Part shown: positions 7,265 to 16,611 of the stretch, piece after piece
Layout of the letters: every line of letters starts with the position of its first letter
Numbering within the stretch: the first letter of the stretch is position 1
Assembly (NCBI GenBank): GCA_913061095.1
Contig: CAJXVM010000002.1
Span: 124,001 to 188,000, forward strand
DNA: 64,000 bases
Source: an uncultured Ignavibacteria bacterium
Lineage (GTDB): Bacteria; Bacteroidota; Ignavibacteria; SZUA-365
Direction of reading: 5' to 3'
Made by a program: the position numbers and the translations under genes
Notes under the pieces: model-generated
Told to the model about the DNA's origin: nothing
Database searches by the model: none
What the model saw: only the letters and a program-made list of their open reading frames with translations

Positions 7265-10200
7265 TCAGAAATCCGCACCGAGGGAAAAATAGTATCGCGG
7301 CTCGGAGAAGCCGGCGCCGTTGTAGGCCCAGCCCACATCGAATTTCAGCGGGAAACCGAGGAACCACATGCGGAGACCGAAGCCGGTACCGATCAGAAGA
7401 TCCTGCGGCCGCAGGTCGCCGTCCTGGTTCCGCTCATAGGCCTTCATGGCTTCTATGTCATCGAACGCCGTGCCGACATCGAGGAACATGGCACCATTGA
7501 CCGTCTGCAGGATGTACGGAAGCACGCCGCCAAGGAAGTACTTGACCACCGGGAAGCGCAGTTCCGCGTTGCCGAGCGCGTAGCGGGTGGCGATGCGGGC
7601 ATTGTAATTGTAGCCGCGCAGGGGCAGACCCGGCGTCAGGAAGGCGAAATCCTCTACGTCTTCGATCGGGATGCGCCCGTTTTCGAATGTGCGGTTGATC
7701 CAGTTCTCCGTACCGCCGATAAAGAATCGCTGGGGATTGCGGCCGAAGCTGCCGCCACCCGATCCGCGCAGCGCGAAGGAGAAATCACCCCAGAAGCGCC
7801 AGTACGTGCGGTAGTCGAATGTCAGCGACATGAAGCTCAGCGGACGGCTGCCAATGCCCGGGCTGCCGAATGTCCGCAGCTCGTAGCGGGAGCCGCGCAC
7901 CGGCGCCCACATCCCCCAGAGCGTATTGTCATGCACATAGCCGATGTTCGGTACGATCAGTGACGTCTCGCTGATAGGCACATCCGGGCGATCGAGGTTT
8001 TCCTGCGACAGCGCCATGTAGGTCAGCGATCCCTCGATGCGATTGAACTTGTTGAAGGGATATGACGCCGACATGCCGAATCCGTACTGGCGATACCGGA
8101 TCAGATCGTCGTACAGGCTGCCCGAGTAGCTGAGCAGGAAGCGGGCGCTGTGAAATCCCTGAATGCCCCAGTCGATACGATCCGGCAGATAGGAGTATCC
8201 CAGCGCATAGTCGCTGTTTTTCAGGTCACCGATGAGATTCGTGATGAAGATGATCTGATGATCGCCGAGCATGTCGCTGAACGCCATCTGCGTGGAACCG
8301 AGGACGCCGTAAAACGTGCTGTAGCCCGCGTTGCCGTACACCAGGTCGGCTGAAAAGCTCAGCTTGTACTTGTTGACGACGAATTCGCCGTCCTCCGTCA
8401 TGGTATTGCTCAGACTGAACTGCCGCTGTGCCGTGGTGTCGGGCCTGCCGCCGAGGTCACTGCCAAAGAGAATGCGCTTGCGGACCGGTGCGGGCTCCGG
8501 CTTGCTCATGGTCGTGTCGGCAGTCTTCGGCTCGACCTGGCCGATCTGCACCACAACGTCCTCACCATATTCCACGGATTCCGCGGCAGTCTCCGACGCA
8601 TCGAGATCCATCGTGGAGGTGCTCGCAATGCCCTCCGCGGATCCGAGCGCCAACATGTCGTTCTCCCGCGCACGCCGCTGCACATACACGGTCGGCTCCA
8701 GATCCAGAATCGCTTCCTTCTCGAAGGGATTCTTCATGAGAAATATGTCGAATCCGGCTTCGTGCATCGATGAGAGCGCAAGCTTTTTGCCGTCAGATGT
8801 CAGTGAAATCTGATAGATACCCGAGAGGGAATTCGTGATCGGATATTCGCGACCAGAGCTGAATTCATGCACGTACAGGTTGTTGATGCCGTTGCGATCG
8901 GCGATGAATAGCAGGCGGTCGCCATCAGGCGAAGCTTGTGGGAAGGATTCGTCTGCTTCGGGTGTATCGGTCAGACGCGTGATTGCGCCGGTCTCGACCT
9001 CCACCCGGTAGAGATCCATCTGCGAATAATCGTGGTCGAACATGTCGAAATCCTCAGGGATCTCAACGCCCGTCACGAAATGCCTGCGATCGGAGGAAAA
9101 ATATACCGATCGGCTGTCGGCGGACCAGGCCGGTTCCGCATCCGAGAACACATCGGCCGTCAGGTTCTTCGTCTCGTGTGTCTTGAGATCGTAGACCCAT
9201 ATGTCTGACTGATGGGTGGAATTCCCAACGTATGCGAGCTTGCTGCCGTCGGGAGACCACTGCACGGAATAGATGCCGTCTTTTGCGACATCCAGCTGCT
9301 CATACGCGCCGGTCTCAACGTCGATGATGCTGATTGCGTCGTTGGCACCGGCTTTCGATGAGAGCGCGATGAACTTGCCGTCAGGGGACCAGGAAAGTCC
9401 GGGCGTCAGCAGATGCAGTTCCTCGAAATCGTTGGTGTTGTTGCCCTCGACCAGTTTGCGTACATCGCTGCCGTCGATGGCCGACATGACAAAGACACCG
9501 AAGTAATCGTCGCGGTTGGAGATGAAGGCGATGCGATCACCGGAGGGCGATATTGCCGGACTCGTGTTGTAGAACGCGCTGATTTCATTGTGATCGGTCA
9601 GCCGCTTGGCGTAATCGGTCGGGGATTCGCGCTTGGCGACATCCGGATAGTATAGCTTCTTCTGTTCGTCCATCCAGCGCTCGGAAAGCTCCTTGAGCGT
9701 AAGTCCGATGGATTTCTTGAGTCCCTTGTCGATACTCCCCTCGCTGCGCAGACTCGCCAGAATGTCGCCGACTTTCTGACGGCCGTACTTCTCGGAAATG
9801 TACCACCAGACCGACTGTCCCCCACGGTAGGCGAAATACCCCCGGAGATACGGGATCGGCGGAAGGTAATTACTTGTTGCCGCATCGCGCAGGAACATAT
9901 CTGAATCGGTATCCCACCCGCCGAGCGATTCATATTCCGCGAGTCCCTCGTTCATCCAGAGGGGCAGCACCAGCGAGATCCGGTTCGTGACAGCGGCCTG
10001 AAAGCTGCCGCCGTAAAACATCTCGTTGATGACGGCATGCACGAGCTCGTGATGAATCACGTGGCGAAACTGGCTGTAGGATCCTTCAAACGGAACGACC
10101 ACGCGGTTCTTGAATAGCTCGGTCACGCCGCCGATGCCTTCCTCGAGATAAGCGCCGACAACGTTGGTCTGCTGGAAGTCATTGTGCGAGTTGTACACGA

Positions 10201-10465
10201 CGAACGGGATGCGGTTGTTGATGCGATAGTTCATCGTGTTCTGTATGCTCATCAGCGCTTCCTCGGCCGCACGCGCTGCGAAGGCCGCAACTTCGTAGCC
10301 GTCGTTGGAAAAATAGACGTCGAAGTGCTCGGACTGTATGTAGAACCAGTCGAAATCCGTGTACTGTACCTTGTTTTTCCCGAAATACTGCGCATGCGCG
10401 GGTATGGCTGAACAGAGTGCCAGTACAGCGAACATGACAAGGGTCAGAATGGTGTTTCGATACAT
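7265..10465 (-). CDS. Secreted metallopeptidase / TolB-propeller / Omp85-barrel fusion
   Basis: 1066 residues. The start at ATG 10465 gives a clean signal peptide ending AHAQ (about residue 26); an in-frame extension upstream lacks this. Domains in order: a gluzincin-like peptidase domain (about 27-300) with HHELVHA (His139, Glu140, His143) and a likely third ligand in WMNEGLAEYE (Glu173); five or more WD40-like/TolB propeller repeats (about 320-620) marked by SPDG; an acidic linker; and a C-terminal Omp85-like barrel (about 720-1066) with an LRGY loop motif and terminal Phe. It is therefore predicted to be anchored in the outer membrane with the peptidase and propeller in the periplasm. A sigma70-like promoter stands at 10521-10549. 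Its substrate is not known; folding or processing of envelope proteins is a guess. Confidence 0.88.
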   Translation of the reverse strand: MYRNTILTLVMFAVLALCSAIPAHAQYFGKNKVQYTDFDWFYIQSEHFDVYFSNDGYEVAAFAARAAEEALMSIQNTMNYRINNRIPFVVYNSHNDFQQTNVVGAYLEEGIGGVTELFKNRVVVPFEGSYSQFRHVIHHELVHAVINEMFYGGSFQAAVTNRISLVLPLWMNEGLAEYESLGGWDTDSDMFLRDAATSNYLPPIPYLRGYFAYRGGQSVWWYISEKYGRQKVGDILASLRSEGSIDKGLKKSIGLTLKELSERWMDEQKKLYYPDVAKRESPTDYAKRLTDHNEISAFYNTSPAISPSGDRIAFISNRDDYFGVFVMSAIDGSDVRKLVEGNNTNDFEELHLLTPGLSWSPDGKFIALSSKAGANDAISIIDVETGAYEQLDVAKDGIYSVQWSPDGSKLAYVGNSTHQSDIWVYDLKTHETKNLTADVFSDAEPAWSADSRSVYFSSDRRHFVTGVEIPEDFDMFDHDYSQMDLYRVEVETGAITRLTDTPEADESFPQASPDGDRLLFIADRNGINNLYVHEFSSGREYPITNSLSGIYQISLTSDGKKLALSSMHEAGFDIFLMKNPFEKEAILDLEPTVYVQRRARENDMLALGSAEGIASTSTMDLDASETAAESVEYGEDVVVQIGQVEPKTADTTMSKPEPAPVRKRILFGSDLGGRPDTTAQRQFSLSNTMTEDGEFVVNKYKLSFSADLVYGNAGYSTFYGVLGSTQMAFSDMLGDHQIIFITNLIGDLKNSDYALGYSYLPDRIDWGIQGFHSARFLLSYSGSLYDDLIRYRQYGFGMSASYPFNKFNRIEGSLTYMALSQENLDRPDVPISETSLIVPNIGYVHDNTLWGMWAPVRGSRYELRTFGSPGIGSRPLSFMSLTFDYRTYWRFWGDFSFALRGSGGGSFGRNPQRFFIGGTENWINRTFENGRIPIEDVEDFAFLTPGLPLRGYNYNARIATRYALGNAELRFPVVKYFLGGVLPYILQTVNGAMFLDVGTAFDDIEAMKAYERNQDGDLRPQDLLIGTGFGLRMWFLGFPLKFDVGWAYNGAGFSEPRYYFSLGADF

Positions 10466-10520
10466 GGGTGCACCTGTCTTGAAACGAGAAGATTGCCGGA
10501 TGGCGGGCATATCACCTGCT

Positions 10521-10549
10521 ATAATAGCGCCGTGCCGGAGGTGAGTCAA
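10521..10549 (-). promoter_or_regulatory. Sigma70-like promoter of the peptidase-barrel gene
   Basis: On the minus strand TTGACT, exactly 17 bases, then TATTAT, ending 56 bases before ATG 10465. The -10 lies in a small palindrome GCTATAATAGC. It is the best matching promoter in the window. Confidence 0.55.
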
Positions 10550-10585
10550 GCCAATTCGGAGATCGAGGGTCTGCTTCACAGCTGT

Positions 10586-10614
10586 TTGACACATCTTTTG
10601 TATATTGGGTTACT
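10586..10614 (+). promoter_or_regulatory. Possible promoter of the amidohydrolase gene
   Basis: A perfect TTGACA at 10586-10591, with a poor -10 (GTTACT) at 17 bases spacing; a TATATT stands too close. It is divergent from the minus-strand promoter 37 bp away. Confidence 0.3.
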
Positions 10615-10643
10615 CGAATACCGGGAAAAAATCCGAACTCATC

Positions 10644-12374
10644 ATGAAAACGCATACTCTTGTTATACTCGCGGGAATGCTCATGACTGCGTGCTCCACT
10701 CCGCAGAACTGCGATCTGATCATCTTCAACGCCGCCGTGCAGACCATGGACGAGAGCTGTTCCGTGGTGGAAGCCTTCGCAGTGTGTGACGGACGCATTG
10801 TCGCCACCGGATCGTCGGAAGAGGTCAGGTCCTCCTGGAAAGCGGACCAATCCATAGATCTCGGGGGCGCCATCGTCTATCCCGGTTTCATTGATGCCCA
10901 TGCGCATCTCTACGGCCTCGGCGAGGAGGCCATGACGCTTACGCTGCTCGGTACCCGCAGCGAGAAGGAGATTCTGCAGCTCGTGCGCACGCGTGCCGGA
11001 GAAATGCCCGACGGAGCATGGATCCGTGGCCGCGGCTGGGATCAGAACGACTGGCCCGTCCAGCAATTTCCCAACAAAGAATCCCTTGACAATGTTACCA
11101 CGGCGCACCCGGTTTTTCTCAGCCGCATCGACGGACATGCGGCCTGGGTGAATTCACGCGCGCTCGAACTCTGCGGCATCACCGCCACCACCAAAGATCC
11201 GGCGGGCGGACGCATCCTGCGCGACGCCCAGGGGAATCCCACCGGACTGCTTCTCGACAATGCAATCGATTTGCTCCGTGCACACATCCCCCCTCCCTCG
11301 AAGGAAGAACTGCGGATTGGATACGAAAACGCCGTTGAGCGCTGCCTAGCGACGGGCATGACCGGCATGCATGACATGGGAATGGACGCAGAAGACATCC
11401 GCGCCGTGACCTCGCTGATTGAGGAGGATCGATTCCCGTTCCGCGTGGTCGGCTATGTCAACGGACGTGGAGATACATGGGAAGAGCACTTGAGCCGGGG
11501 ACGCCAAGTCATTGGCCAGCAGCAACTTACAATCGCCGGCCTCAAGCTGTACGCCGATGGGGCACTGGGGTCGCGCGGGGCATGGCTGCTTGAGCCGTAC
11601 GCCGACGATCCGGGAAATTCCGGTATCCCCATCATTGCGGGCGACACGATCGCGTACGAGGCACGCCGCGCGCTGGAGCGAGGGATGCAGGTCTGCGTGC
11701 ACGCCATCGGTGACGCTGCCTCGCGTCTCGTGCTGGATGCGTACGAAAAGGCGCTCGCGCACACGGAGTCCGTCGTCTATCCCCTCCGCGTCGAGCATGC
11801 ACAGGTGCTGCATCCCGATGATATCCCCCGCTTCGCGGCACTGGGAGTGATTCCGTCCATGCAGCCCACACATTGCACGAGCGACATGTACTGGGCCGAG
11901 GCGCGGCTCGGTGCGGATCGCGTGCGGCGCGGCTATGCATGGAAGGATCTGATCGACAGCGGTGCCCGGGTGGCAGGCGGCAGTGATTTCCCCGTGGAAC
12001 GCCCCGATCCGCTTCCCGGGATATATGCCGCCGCTTTCCGCAAGGACGCTCAGGGACGTCCCTCATCCCAGGAAGATATCGCCGCGCACTTCGCCGTGGA
12101 TCCTGCCGATCCCAGAGATGAGGATCGATGGCAAGATGGTTGGTATGGCTCCCAGTGCATGTCACGGGAGGAAGCCGTGCGTGCTTTTACCACCTGGGCG
12201 GCTGCTGCCGCGGGGATGGATAGCGACGTGGGCTCCCTGCAGCCGGGGAAATATGCCGATTTCGTGGTGCTCTCGGCCGATATTCTTCACGTGTCCCGTG
12301 AGCGTTTCCTGCAGACGCGCATCATCGAAACCTGGGTCGGCGGCAGTCGCGTTTATCAGTACGAACGCCCCTGA
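10644..12374 (+). CDS. Amidohydrolase-family (YtcJ-like) lipoprotein
   Basis: 576 residues. Start at ATG 10644 is chosen because it begins a lipoprotein signal with lipobox MTAC (Cys17). The body is an amidohydrolase_3 / YtcJ-type metal-dependent hydrolase: metal motif DAHAHLYG (His86, His88), then HDMGMD, GLKLYADGALGSRGAWL, VCVHAIGDAASR, the His-rich RVEHAQVLHP and GGSDFPVE. Members hydrolyse amide-type bonds of small molecules; the substrate here is unknown. Being lipid-anchored, it would act in the periplasm or on the outer membrane. It stands alone between divergent and tandem genes, and has its own promoter region. Confidence 0.88.
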   Translation: MKTHTLVILAGMLMTACSTPQNCDLIIFNAAVQTMDESCSVVEAFAVCDGRIVATGSSEEVRSSWKADQSIDLGGAIVYPGFIDAHAHLYGLGEEAMTLTLLGTRSEKEILQLVRTRAGEMPDGAWIRGRGWDQNDWPVQQFPNKESLDNVTTAHPVFLSRIDGHAAWVNSRALELCGITATTKDPAGGRILRDAQGNPTGLLLDNAIDLLRAHIPPPSKEELRIGYENAVERCLATGMTGMHDMGMDAEDIRAVTSLIEEDRFPFRVVGYVNGRGDTWEEHLSRGRQVIGQQQLTIAGLKLYADGALGSRGAWLLEPYADDPGNSGIPIIAGDTIAYEARRALERGMQVCVHAIGDAASRLVLDAYEKALAHTESVVYPLRVEHAQVLHPDDIPRFAALGVIPSMQPTHCTSDMYWAEARLGADRVRRGYAWKDLIDSGARVAGGSDFPVERPDPLPGIYAAAFRKDAQGRPSSQEDIAAHFAVDPADPRDEDRWQDGWYGSQCMSREEAVRAFTTWAAAAAGMDSDVGSLQPGKYADFVVLSADILHVSRERFLQTRIIETWVGGSRVYQYERP

Positions 12375-12521
12375 GACCGGGCCGCGGTCAATCCGTCAGC
12401 ATCCTCTCCGTCCGCTCTTCCGACGGAAACATTTTACGAACGGCTGCCGTATACGGCACAGCAAGCGCCGTTTCTCCCGCCGCTACCGCATTTCCACGCT
12501 TTCATCCGTGAAATTCTTTTG

Positions 12522-12529
12522 TATCTTTC
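12522..12529 (+). promoter_or_regulatory. Bacteroidota-type -7 element ahead of the secreted-protein operon
   Basis: TATCTTTC, 7 of 8 matches to TAnnTTTG, with TTTC 18 bases upstream (12500-12503). A start a few bases later would give a 5' leader of about 30 bases to ATG 12569, which supports that start over the one at 12533. Confidence 0.4.
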
Positions 12530-12568
12530 AAGATGAGTTTTTTCGAGGCACCGTACTTCACTTTTTCC

Positions 12569-13453
12569 ATGAAGCTCATAGTTTTCATCACGATCGCGTT
12601 CAGCGTGTGCACCGTTCCAATGCTCGCGCAGGAATACCAGCTCCGTTATGACATGCCGGAGAACGACAGTTACCGCTTCAAACAGGTCGAGGAAACGACC
12701 GCGCTGGCGCAGAGCAATGACGGACGCACGGTTGAAATTGACCGCAAGACAACACGGTATTTGCACCTGACTGTCGAAGGGGTTTCCGATGGGGCAATCA
12801 CATACACCGTGCTGCAGGACACGGCGATCGTGGAGGAAAACAATGAAGATCCCCGCGTTCAGCGGCAGAATCTGCTCTCACAGAACATCCTTACCGGGAA
12901 ACGCATCCGTGTGCGGCAGTCGCGCACCGGTGATATCCTGGAGACACGTGCCCTCGATCCCCTCAATGCCCGGGAAGCGCTCGGACCGGCCGTAAATGAC
13001 GCGATGTTCGTACAGCGCGCCGCAATCCTGCCCAAACTGCCCGAGCGCACCCTTCGGGTAAATATCCAGTGGACCGAACAGCGCGGCGATACACTCCAGC
13101 CCACGAAGACACTGCCGGGATATGGCACCGGGAACGGCGTTCGTTATATCGGCAGCAGCACGGAGTACACCGTGGACGGAACGGAGACGCTTCAGGACAG
13201 GGACTGCCTCGTGCTTACCTGGAAAAGCAACGGCAGCATGGAGGAGGCACTGATGTTCGAGACGCTCGAGGAGTTCAACGAAGAATTCACCAAGGGCAGC
13301 GGTACGATGAAAATCGCCCTCGAAAGCGGACTCCCCCTCTGGGTGGAAGTGTATTCCGATCAGGAAACGACGCGCGCGATATTCGGGAAACAGACCAGCA
13401 TTATTCCCGCATCCATCAGTACACACACGACACTTGAATTTTTTTCTCAATAA
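12569..13453 (+). CDS. Secreted protein of unknown function
   Basis: 294 residues. Start at ATG 12569 gives a clean signal peptide (hydrophobic residues 3-17, cleavage after MLAQ); the frame also opens at 12533 but that start would sit on the promoter. The mature part begins YQLRYDMPENDSYRFKQVEETTALAQ and is beta-rich, with a TxxKS-type central region and no enzyme motif. Its N-terminus resembles that of the next gene (both read Y-x-x-R/Y, a short charged stretch, then YRF/YKYLI and a Glu-Thr pair), and both look like the DUF6263-type family, so the two may be diverged duplicates. The stop overlaps the possible ATG at 13453. Periplasmic location is likely; function is unknown. Confidence 0.75.
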   Translation: MKLIVFITIAFSVCTVPMLAQEYQLRYDMPENDSYRFKQVEETTALAQSNDGRTVEIDRKTTRYLHLTVEGVSDGAITYTVLQDTAIVEENNEDPRVQRQNLLSQNILTGKRIRVRQSRTGDILETRALDPLNAREALGPAVNDAMFVQRAAILPKLPERTLRVNIQWTEQRGDTLQPTKTLPGYGTGNGVRYIGSSTEYTVDGTETLQDRDCLVLTWKSNGSMEEALMFETLEEFNEEFTKGSGTMKIALESGLPLWVEVYSDQETTRAIFGKQTSIIPASISTHTTLEFFSQ

Positions 13454-13470
13454 TGAATCCGGAGCACAGC

Positions 13471-14283
13471 ATGCGCAACATGTTCACCGCACTGCTCGTC
13501 GTCATCGCGATGACCGCGACGATGAGCGCACAGAACGCCACCTATCGCTATGAAGAAGGAAAAGAGTACAAATACCTGATTGAAGAGACGGGTCTGACGA
13601 TTCAGGAAGTCCCCGGCCAGACGGTCAATATCAACACCGAATCCACGATTACAACTGTGCTGTCGCTGCTCGAGAAGATGGACAACGGCCATCAGCGCGT
13701 ACAGACGACAATCGAGAGCGCGCTGGTGATCTCCGAGAACCCCCGCGAAACCAACACCTTCGGAGGCGACGCGGCGGGAAAGAGCGTGACGTATGAGATT
13801 GACAACACCGGTGAACTCGTCGATGTGGATTCCACCATCCGTGATATGGATAATGAATTGCGTTCCATTCTGATGGGTGCCGCCAACGTGCTTCCCTCCT
13901 TCGACGCCAGCCGTATCGACGACGAGGAATGGACGGTTGAGGACGTCGACACCACCGGCGAAGGCGAAAGCCAGATCATTCGCGAGTCGGAGACGACTTA
14001 CAAGGTCAAGGGCATGAAGGAAGTCAACGGCTACAACTGCCATGAGATCAGCATTGAAACCGAAACCGAAAGCGACGGCAAGCTGGTGCGCGGTGAGCAG
14101 GAAATGATGCTCAGCGGCACGCAGGAAGGCAAGGGCATGTTCTACTATTCCGCGGAAAAGGGTCTGCTCGTCAAAATGGAACTCGAGGTCAACGGCGATC
14201 AGACGATCATGTTCCCGGGCAACAACATGCGTATCCCGATCACTTCGAACCAGGTCGCGAAAGTCGAACTGCTGGGCGAATAA
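13471..14283 (+). CDS. Secreted protein, probable paralogue of the preceding gene
   Basis: 270 residues. GGAG at 13461-13464 stands 6 bases before ATG 13471, which gives a signal peptide MRNMFTALLVVIAMTATMSAQ; an ATG at 13453 overlapping the previous stop is less likely. The mature part is acidic, beta-rich and carries YRYEEGKEYKYLI near the start and EVNGYNCHEISIETE in the second half, where one Cys is present. It ends in LLGE. Co-transcribed with the gene before and probably with the barrel gene after. Function unknown; the pairing with an outer-membrane barrel suggests envelope maintenance or a secreted ligand, which is inference. Confidence 0.75.
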   Translation: MRNMFTALLVVIAMTATMSAQNATYRYEEGKEYKYLIEETGLTIQEVPGQTVNINTESTITTVLSLLEKMDNGHQRVQTTIESALVISENPRETNTFGGDAAGKSVTYEIDNTGELVDVDSTIRDMDNELRSILMGAANVLPSFDASRIDDEEWTVEDVDTTGEGESQIIRESETTYKVKGMKEVNGYNCHEISIETETESDGKLVRGEQEMMLSGTQEGKGMFYYSAEKGLLVKMELEVNGDQTIMFPGNNMRIPITSNQVAKVELLGE

Positions 14284-14303
14284 TCGTCAGCTGCCGAATC
14301 GTG

Positions 14304-14339
14304 CGGGGCTGTCTGCAGTGACGAATGCGGACAGCCTCG
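14304..14339 (+). terminator. Hairpin between secreted-protein genes and the barrel gene
   Basis: A 13-bp stem with two G-U pairs (CGGGGCTGTCTGC/GCGGACAGCCTCG) and a 10-base loop. It is not followed by a strong T-run, so it may be a partial terminator or an mRNA end-protecting hairpin. Confidence 0.4.
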
Positions 14340-14438
14340 CTCTCGTTTCCCGGCAGTTTTTCTCCCCTCCGGGTGAACCATTTGACGTTTTCAGCGTATA
14401 ATGCCACAGTGCACTATCCATCAGCGCGAGTATCAGCA

Positions 14439-16052
14439 ATGAACACACATCGATTGATCCGTTTTTCCCTGACACTCTTCATGCTGCTTTCGACGGCAGG
14501 ACTTCATGCCGTCGCCCAGGTCGAGCAGTCCGCCGAGGACAGCCTTCGCGCAGTGGAACAGATCCGTCAGGAACAGACGCAGCTTACCGAGGAACTCGAG
14601 CAGCTTCGAACGGAGCTGCAGATGGTCAAATCCGATGCAGACGCCACCGATCGACAGCAGCGCATCGATGACATCGAAACGCGTATGGAGGATATCGAAC
14701 TGCGGCTGCAGGCCCTGGAACGGAGCATCAAGGCCATCGCTTCTCCCGGCGGAGATGAGGGATGGGAAAGCGGGGACGATTCCTGGTCCGATGAGTGGGA
14801 CGACGAATCCTGGGATGACGACGACGAATGGTCGTGGTGGAAACAGGACGATGGCGATGACGACCAGTTCGACATCGAGGACACGTTCTTCAAAAAGTAC
14901 CCGGGGAATTTCCCGTGGATGTTTCCGATGACGACGCGCCTGCACGAGACCTTCTTCCGCTACAACCGTGTCGAAGGCGTCTATCTCGGGATCGCGCAGA
15001 GCAAACGTCTGTACTGGCACAGCAAGCCCTGGCTCGTCAGCACCGGATCGCTCGGATATGGCTTCGCCAACCACACGTGGCGCTACAACCTCGGACTGTA
15101 CTTCCCCATCTACCTCGATAATCAGATTATCGAAATCGGCGGAGAAGGATACAGCTTCACCGATTCGAAAGATCAGTGGTCGTTCGATCGCGACGAGAAC
15201 ACACTGACCGCCATTGTCGCGCGCGAAGATTTCATGGATTATTTCGAGCGGCGGGGATTCAACGCGAACGCAGCCTGGTATTATCGGGGTGACGGCCCGC
15301 TGAATCTGCGCGCAAGCGTCGGCTATGTGCATGACACCTACGCGAACATGAATCGCGAAACCAACTGGTCCATCTTCGGCGGCGACAAGACGTTCCGTCC
15401 CAATCCGCGCATCAACGATGGCAATGTGAACAGCATGGTCGTCTCGCTCGGAGCCACGACGCTCGGCGATCTCGACCAGCGCACCGATGGATGGGATGCA
15501 CAGCTGCAGTATGAATCCGCCGGCGGTTTCGCGGCGGGAGATTTCGAGTTTTCACAGATCATCGTCGATGTGCGGCGCTATCAGCCGCTCGGCGAGCATC
15601 TCAATCTGAACCTCCGCGGACGCGGCGGTGTCAGCGACGGACTGATTCCGCAGCAGCGCGCCTTCGAGCTCGGCGGTCCGGGCACGCTTCCCGGCTACCG
15701 ATTCAAGGAGTTTCAGGGCAGCAGCGTCGCCCTTCTGAGTGCGGAATTCATCGTGCGCAGCAGCATCGTCGGCAACGCCCGCGGATGGGCAAAACGCCTG
15801 CTGCAGAGCACGAATCTGATTTTCTTTGCCAACACCGGCGCAACCGACGACGTCATGCCCATCGTAACGCGCGATGTCACGAACGGCGCCATTGAGACGG
15901 AATTCGCCGATGGATTCGACTTCGGCGACTGGAAATCCGACATCGGCGTGGCATTCGGCAGCGGGGACGGTGATTTCCGCATCGGCGCATCGTGGCGGCT
16001 TGACCGTTCGGAATCCCCGAACTTCGTGCTGCGCTTCTCGCGACCATTCTGA
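14439..16052 (+). CDS. Coiled-coil/acidic-linker Omp85-like barrel protein
   Basis: 537 residues. Start at ATG 14439 gives a signal peptide ending HAVAQ (residue 27). Residues 30-100 form a heptad coiled coil (EQTQLTEELEQLRTELQ and following), then residues 105-148 are an extreme Asp/Glu/Trp linker (for example DDSWSDEWDDESWDDDD). From about 155 it is a C-terminal surface-antigen barrel with a LPGYRF motif in place of the usual RGY loop motif, ending in Phe. It probably sits in the outer membrane with the coiled coil in the periplasm, acting as a tether or oligomerisation domain. The acidic stretch could bind cations. Role unknown; the position behind two secreted proteins suggests they work together. 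Confidence 0.82.
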   Translation: MNTHRLIRFSLTLFMLLSTAGLHAVAQVEQSAEDSLRAVEQIRQEQTQLTEELEQLRTELQMVKSDADATDRQQRIDDIETRMEDIELRLQALERSIKAIASPGGDEGWESGDDSWSDEWDDESWDDDDEWSWWKQDDGDDDQFDIEDTFFKKYPGNFPWMFPMTTRLHETFFRYNRVEGVYLGIAQSKRLYWHSKPWLVSTGSLGYGFANHTWRYNLGLYFPIYLDNQIIEIGGEGYSFTDSKDQWSFDRDENTLTAIVAREDFMDYFERRGFNANAAWYYRGDGPLNLRASVGYVHDTYANMNRETNWSIFGGDKTFRPNPRINDGNVNSMVVSLGATTLGDLDQRTDGWDAQLQYESAGGFAAGDFEFSQIIVDVRRYQPLGEHLNLNLRGRGGVSDGLIPQQRAFELGGPGTLPGYRFKEFQGSSVALLSAEFIVRSSIVGNARGWAKRLLQSTNLIFFANTGATDDVMPIVTRDVTNGAIETEFADGFDFGDWKSDIGVAFGSGDGDFRIGASWRLDRSESPNFVLRFSRPF

Positions 16053-16194
16053 TCTATCGCCTGTGATGCGGTGCCGGCGCCATTCCGGTACGGCACGCGA
16101 TTTCAATGTCTCCGTCAGAACCGCAGGGGAACGGCTTCCCGGCGTTTCAATTCGCACAAGGAACAGCAATCACCCATCGGACGTTTTCATCACC

Positions 16195-16611
16195 ATGGAA
16201 GCGTCCGATATTTTTTTACTCGTCCTGGCGGTGCCGGGGCTGCTGATCTCTCTGTGGTTCACGCTCGTCACGTACGGCATCCTGCCGGCGGATGCGCGGG
16301 CAGTGCCGCAGTTCTGCCGCATGGATGACCGCTCCTGTGCCTCCATCCTTCACACCCCGCAGGCGCGTGTGTTCCGCATCGCGCCGAACGCGGTATTCGG
16401 TACTGCATGGTATGGAATCGTGATTGCCGTATCGCTGGTCTCCCTCTCACCCCTCATGATGGATATCGCCGTCACGGCCTCATGGCTGACCGTTCTGCTG
16501 TCCGCCTGGCTGGCCTGGTCGCTGCGCTTCCGACTGCGTACACACTGTCCGCTCTGCTATACTTCCCATCTTCTCAATCTCGGGATCGCGCTCACCCTGT
16601 CCCTGCGCTGA
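16195..16611 (+). CDS. Vitamin K epoxide reductase (VKOR) family membrane protein
   Basis: 138 residues from ATG 16195. Four hydrophobic segments are seen at about 7-28, 63-84, 87-110 and 121-137. The Cys pattern matches VKOR: two loop Cys (41 and 48, in QFCRMDDRSC) and the CxxC active site HCPLCYTS (118, 121). Such proteins pass electrons from thiol oxidases to quinone and so drive disulfide formation in the periplasm. No thioredoxin domain is fused here, so a separate partner is needed; the TlpA-like protein at 30.9 kb is one possible but unlinked candidate. Its end overlaps the convergent exonuclease/UvrC gene by 20 bp. Confidence 0.82.
   Translation: MEASDIFLLVLAVPGLLISLWFTLVTYGILPADARAVPQFCRMDDRSCASILHTPQARVFRIAPNAVFGTAWYGIVIAVSLVSLSPLMMDIAVTASWLTVLLSAWLAWSLRFRLRTHCPLCYTSHLLNLGIALTLSLR

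Noticed and set aside
10466-10643. tRNA or small RNA gene in the divergent gap
   Set aside because: No cloverleaf or T-loop motif could be found; the gap is filled by two promoter candidates.
12446-12457. Palindrome GCCGTATACGGC as an operator
   Set aside because: Lies about 65 bases ahead of the -7 candidate and is short enough to occur by chance; no second copy was noticed.
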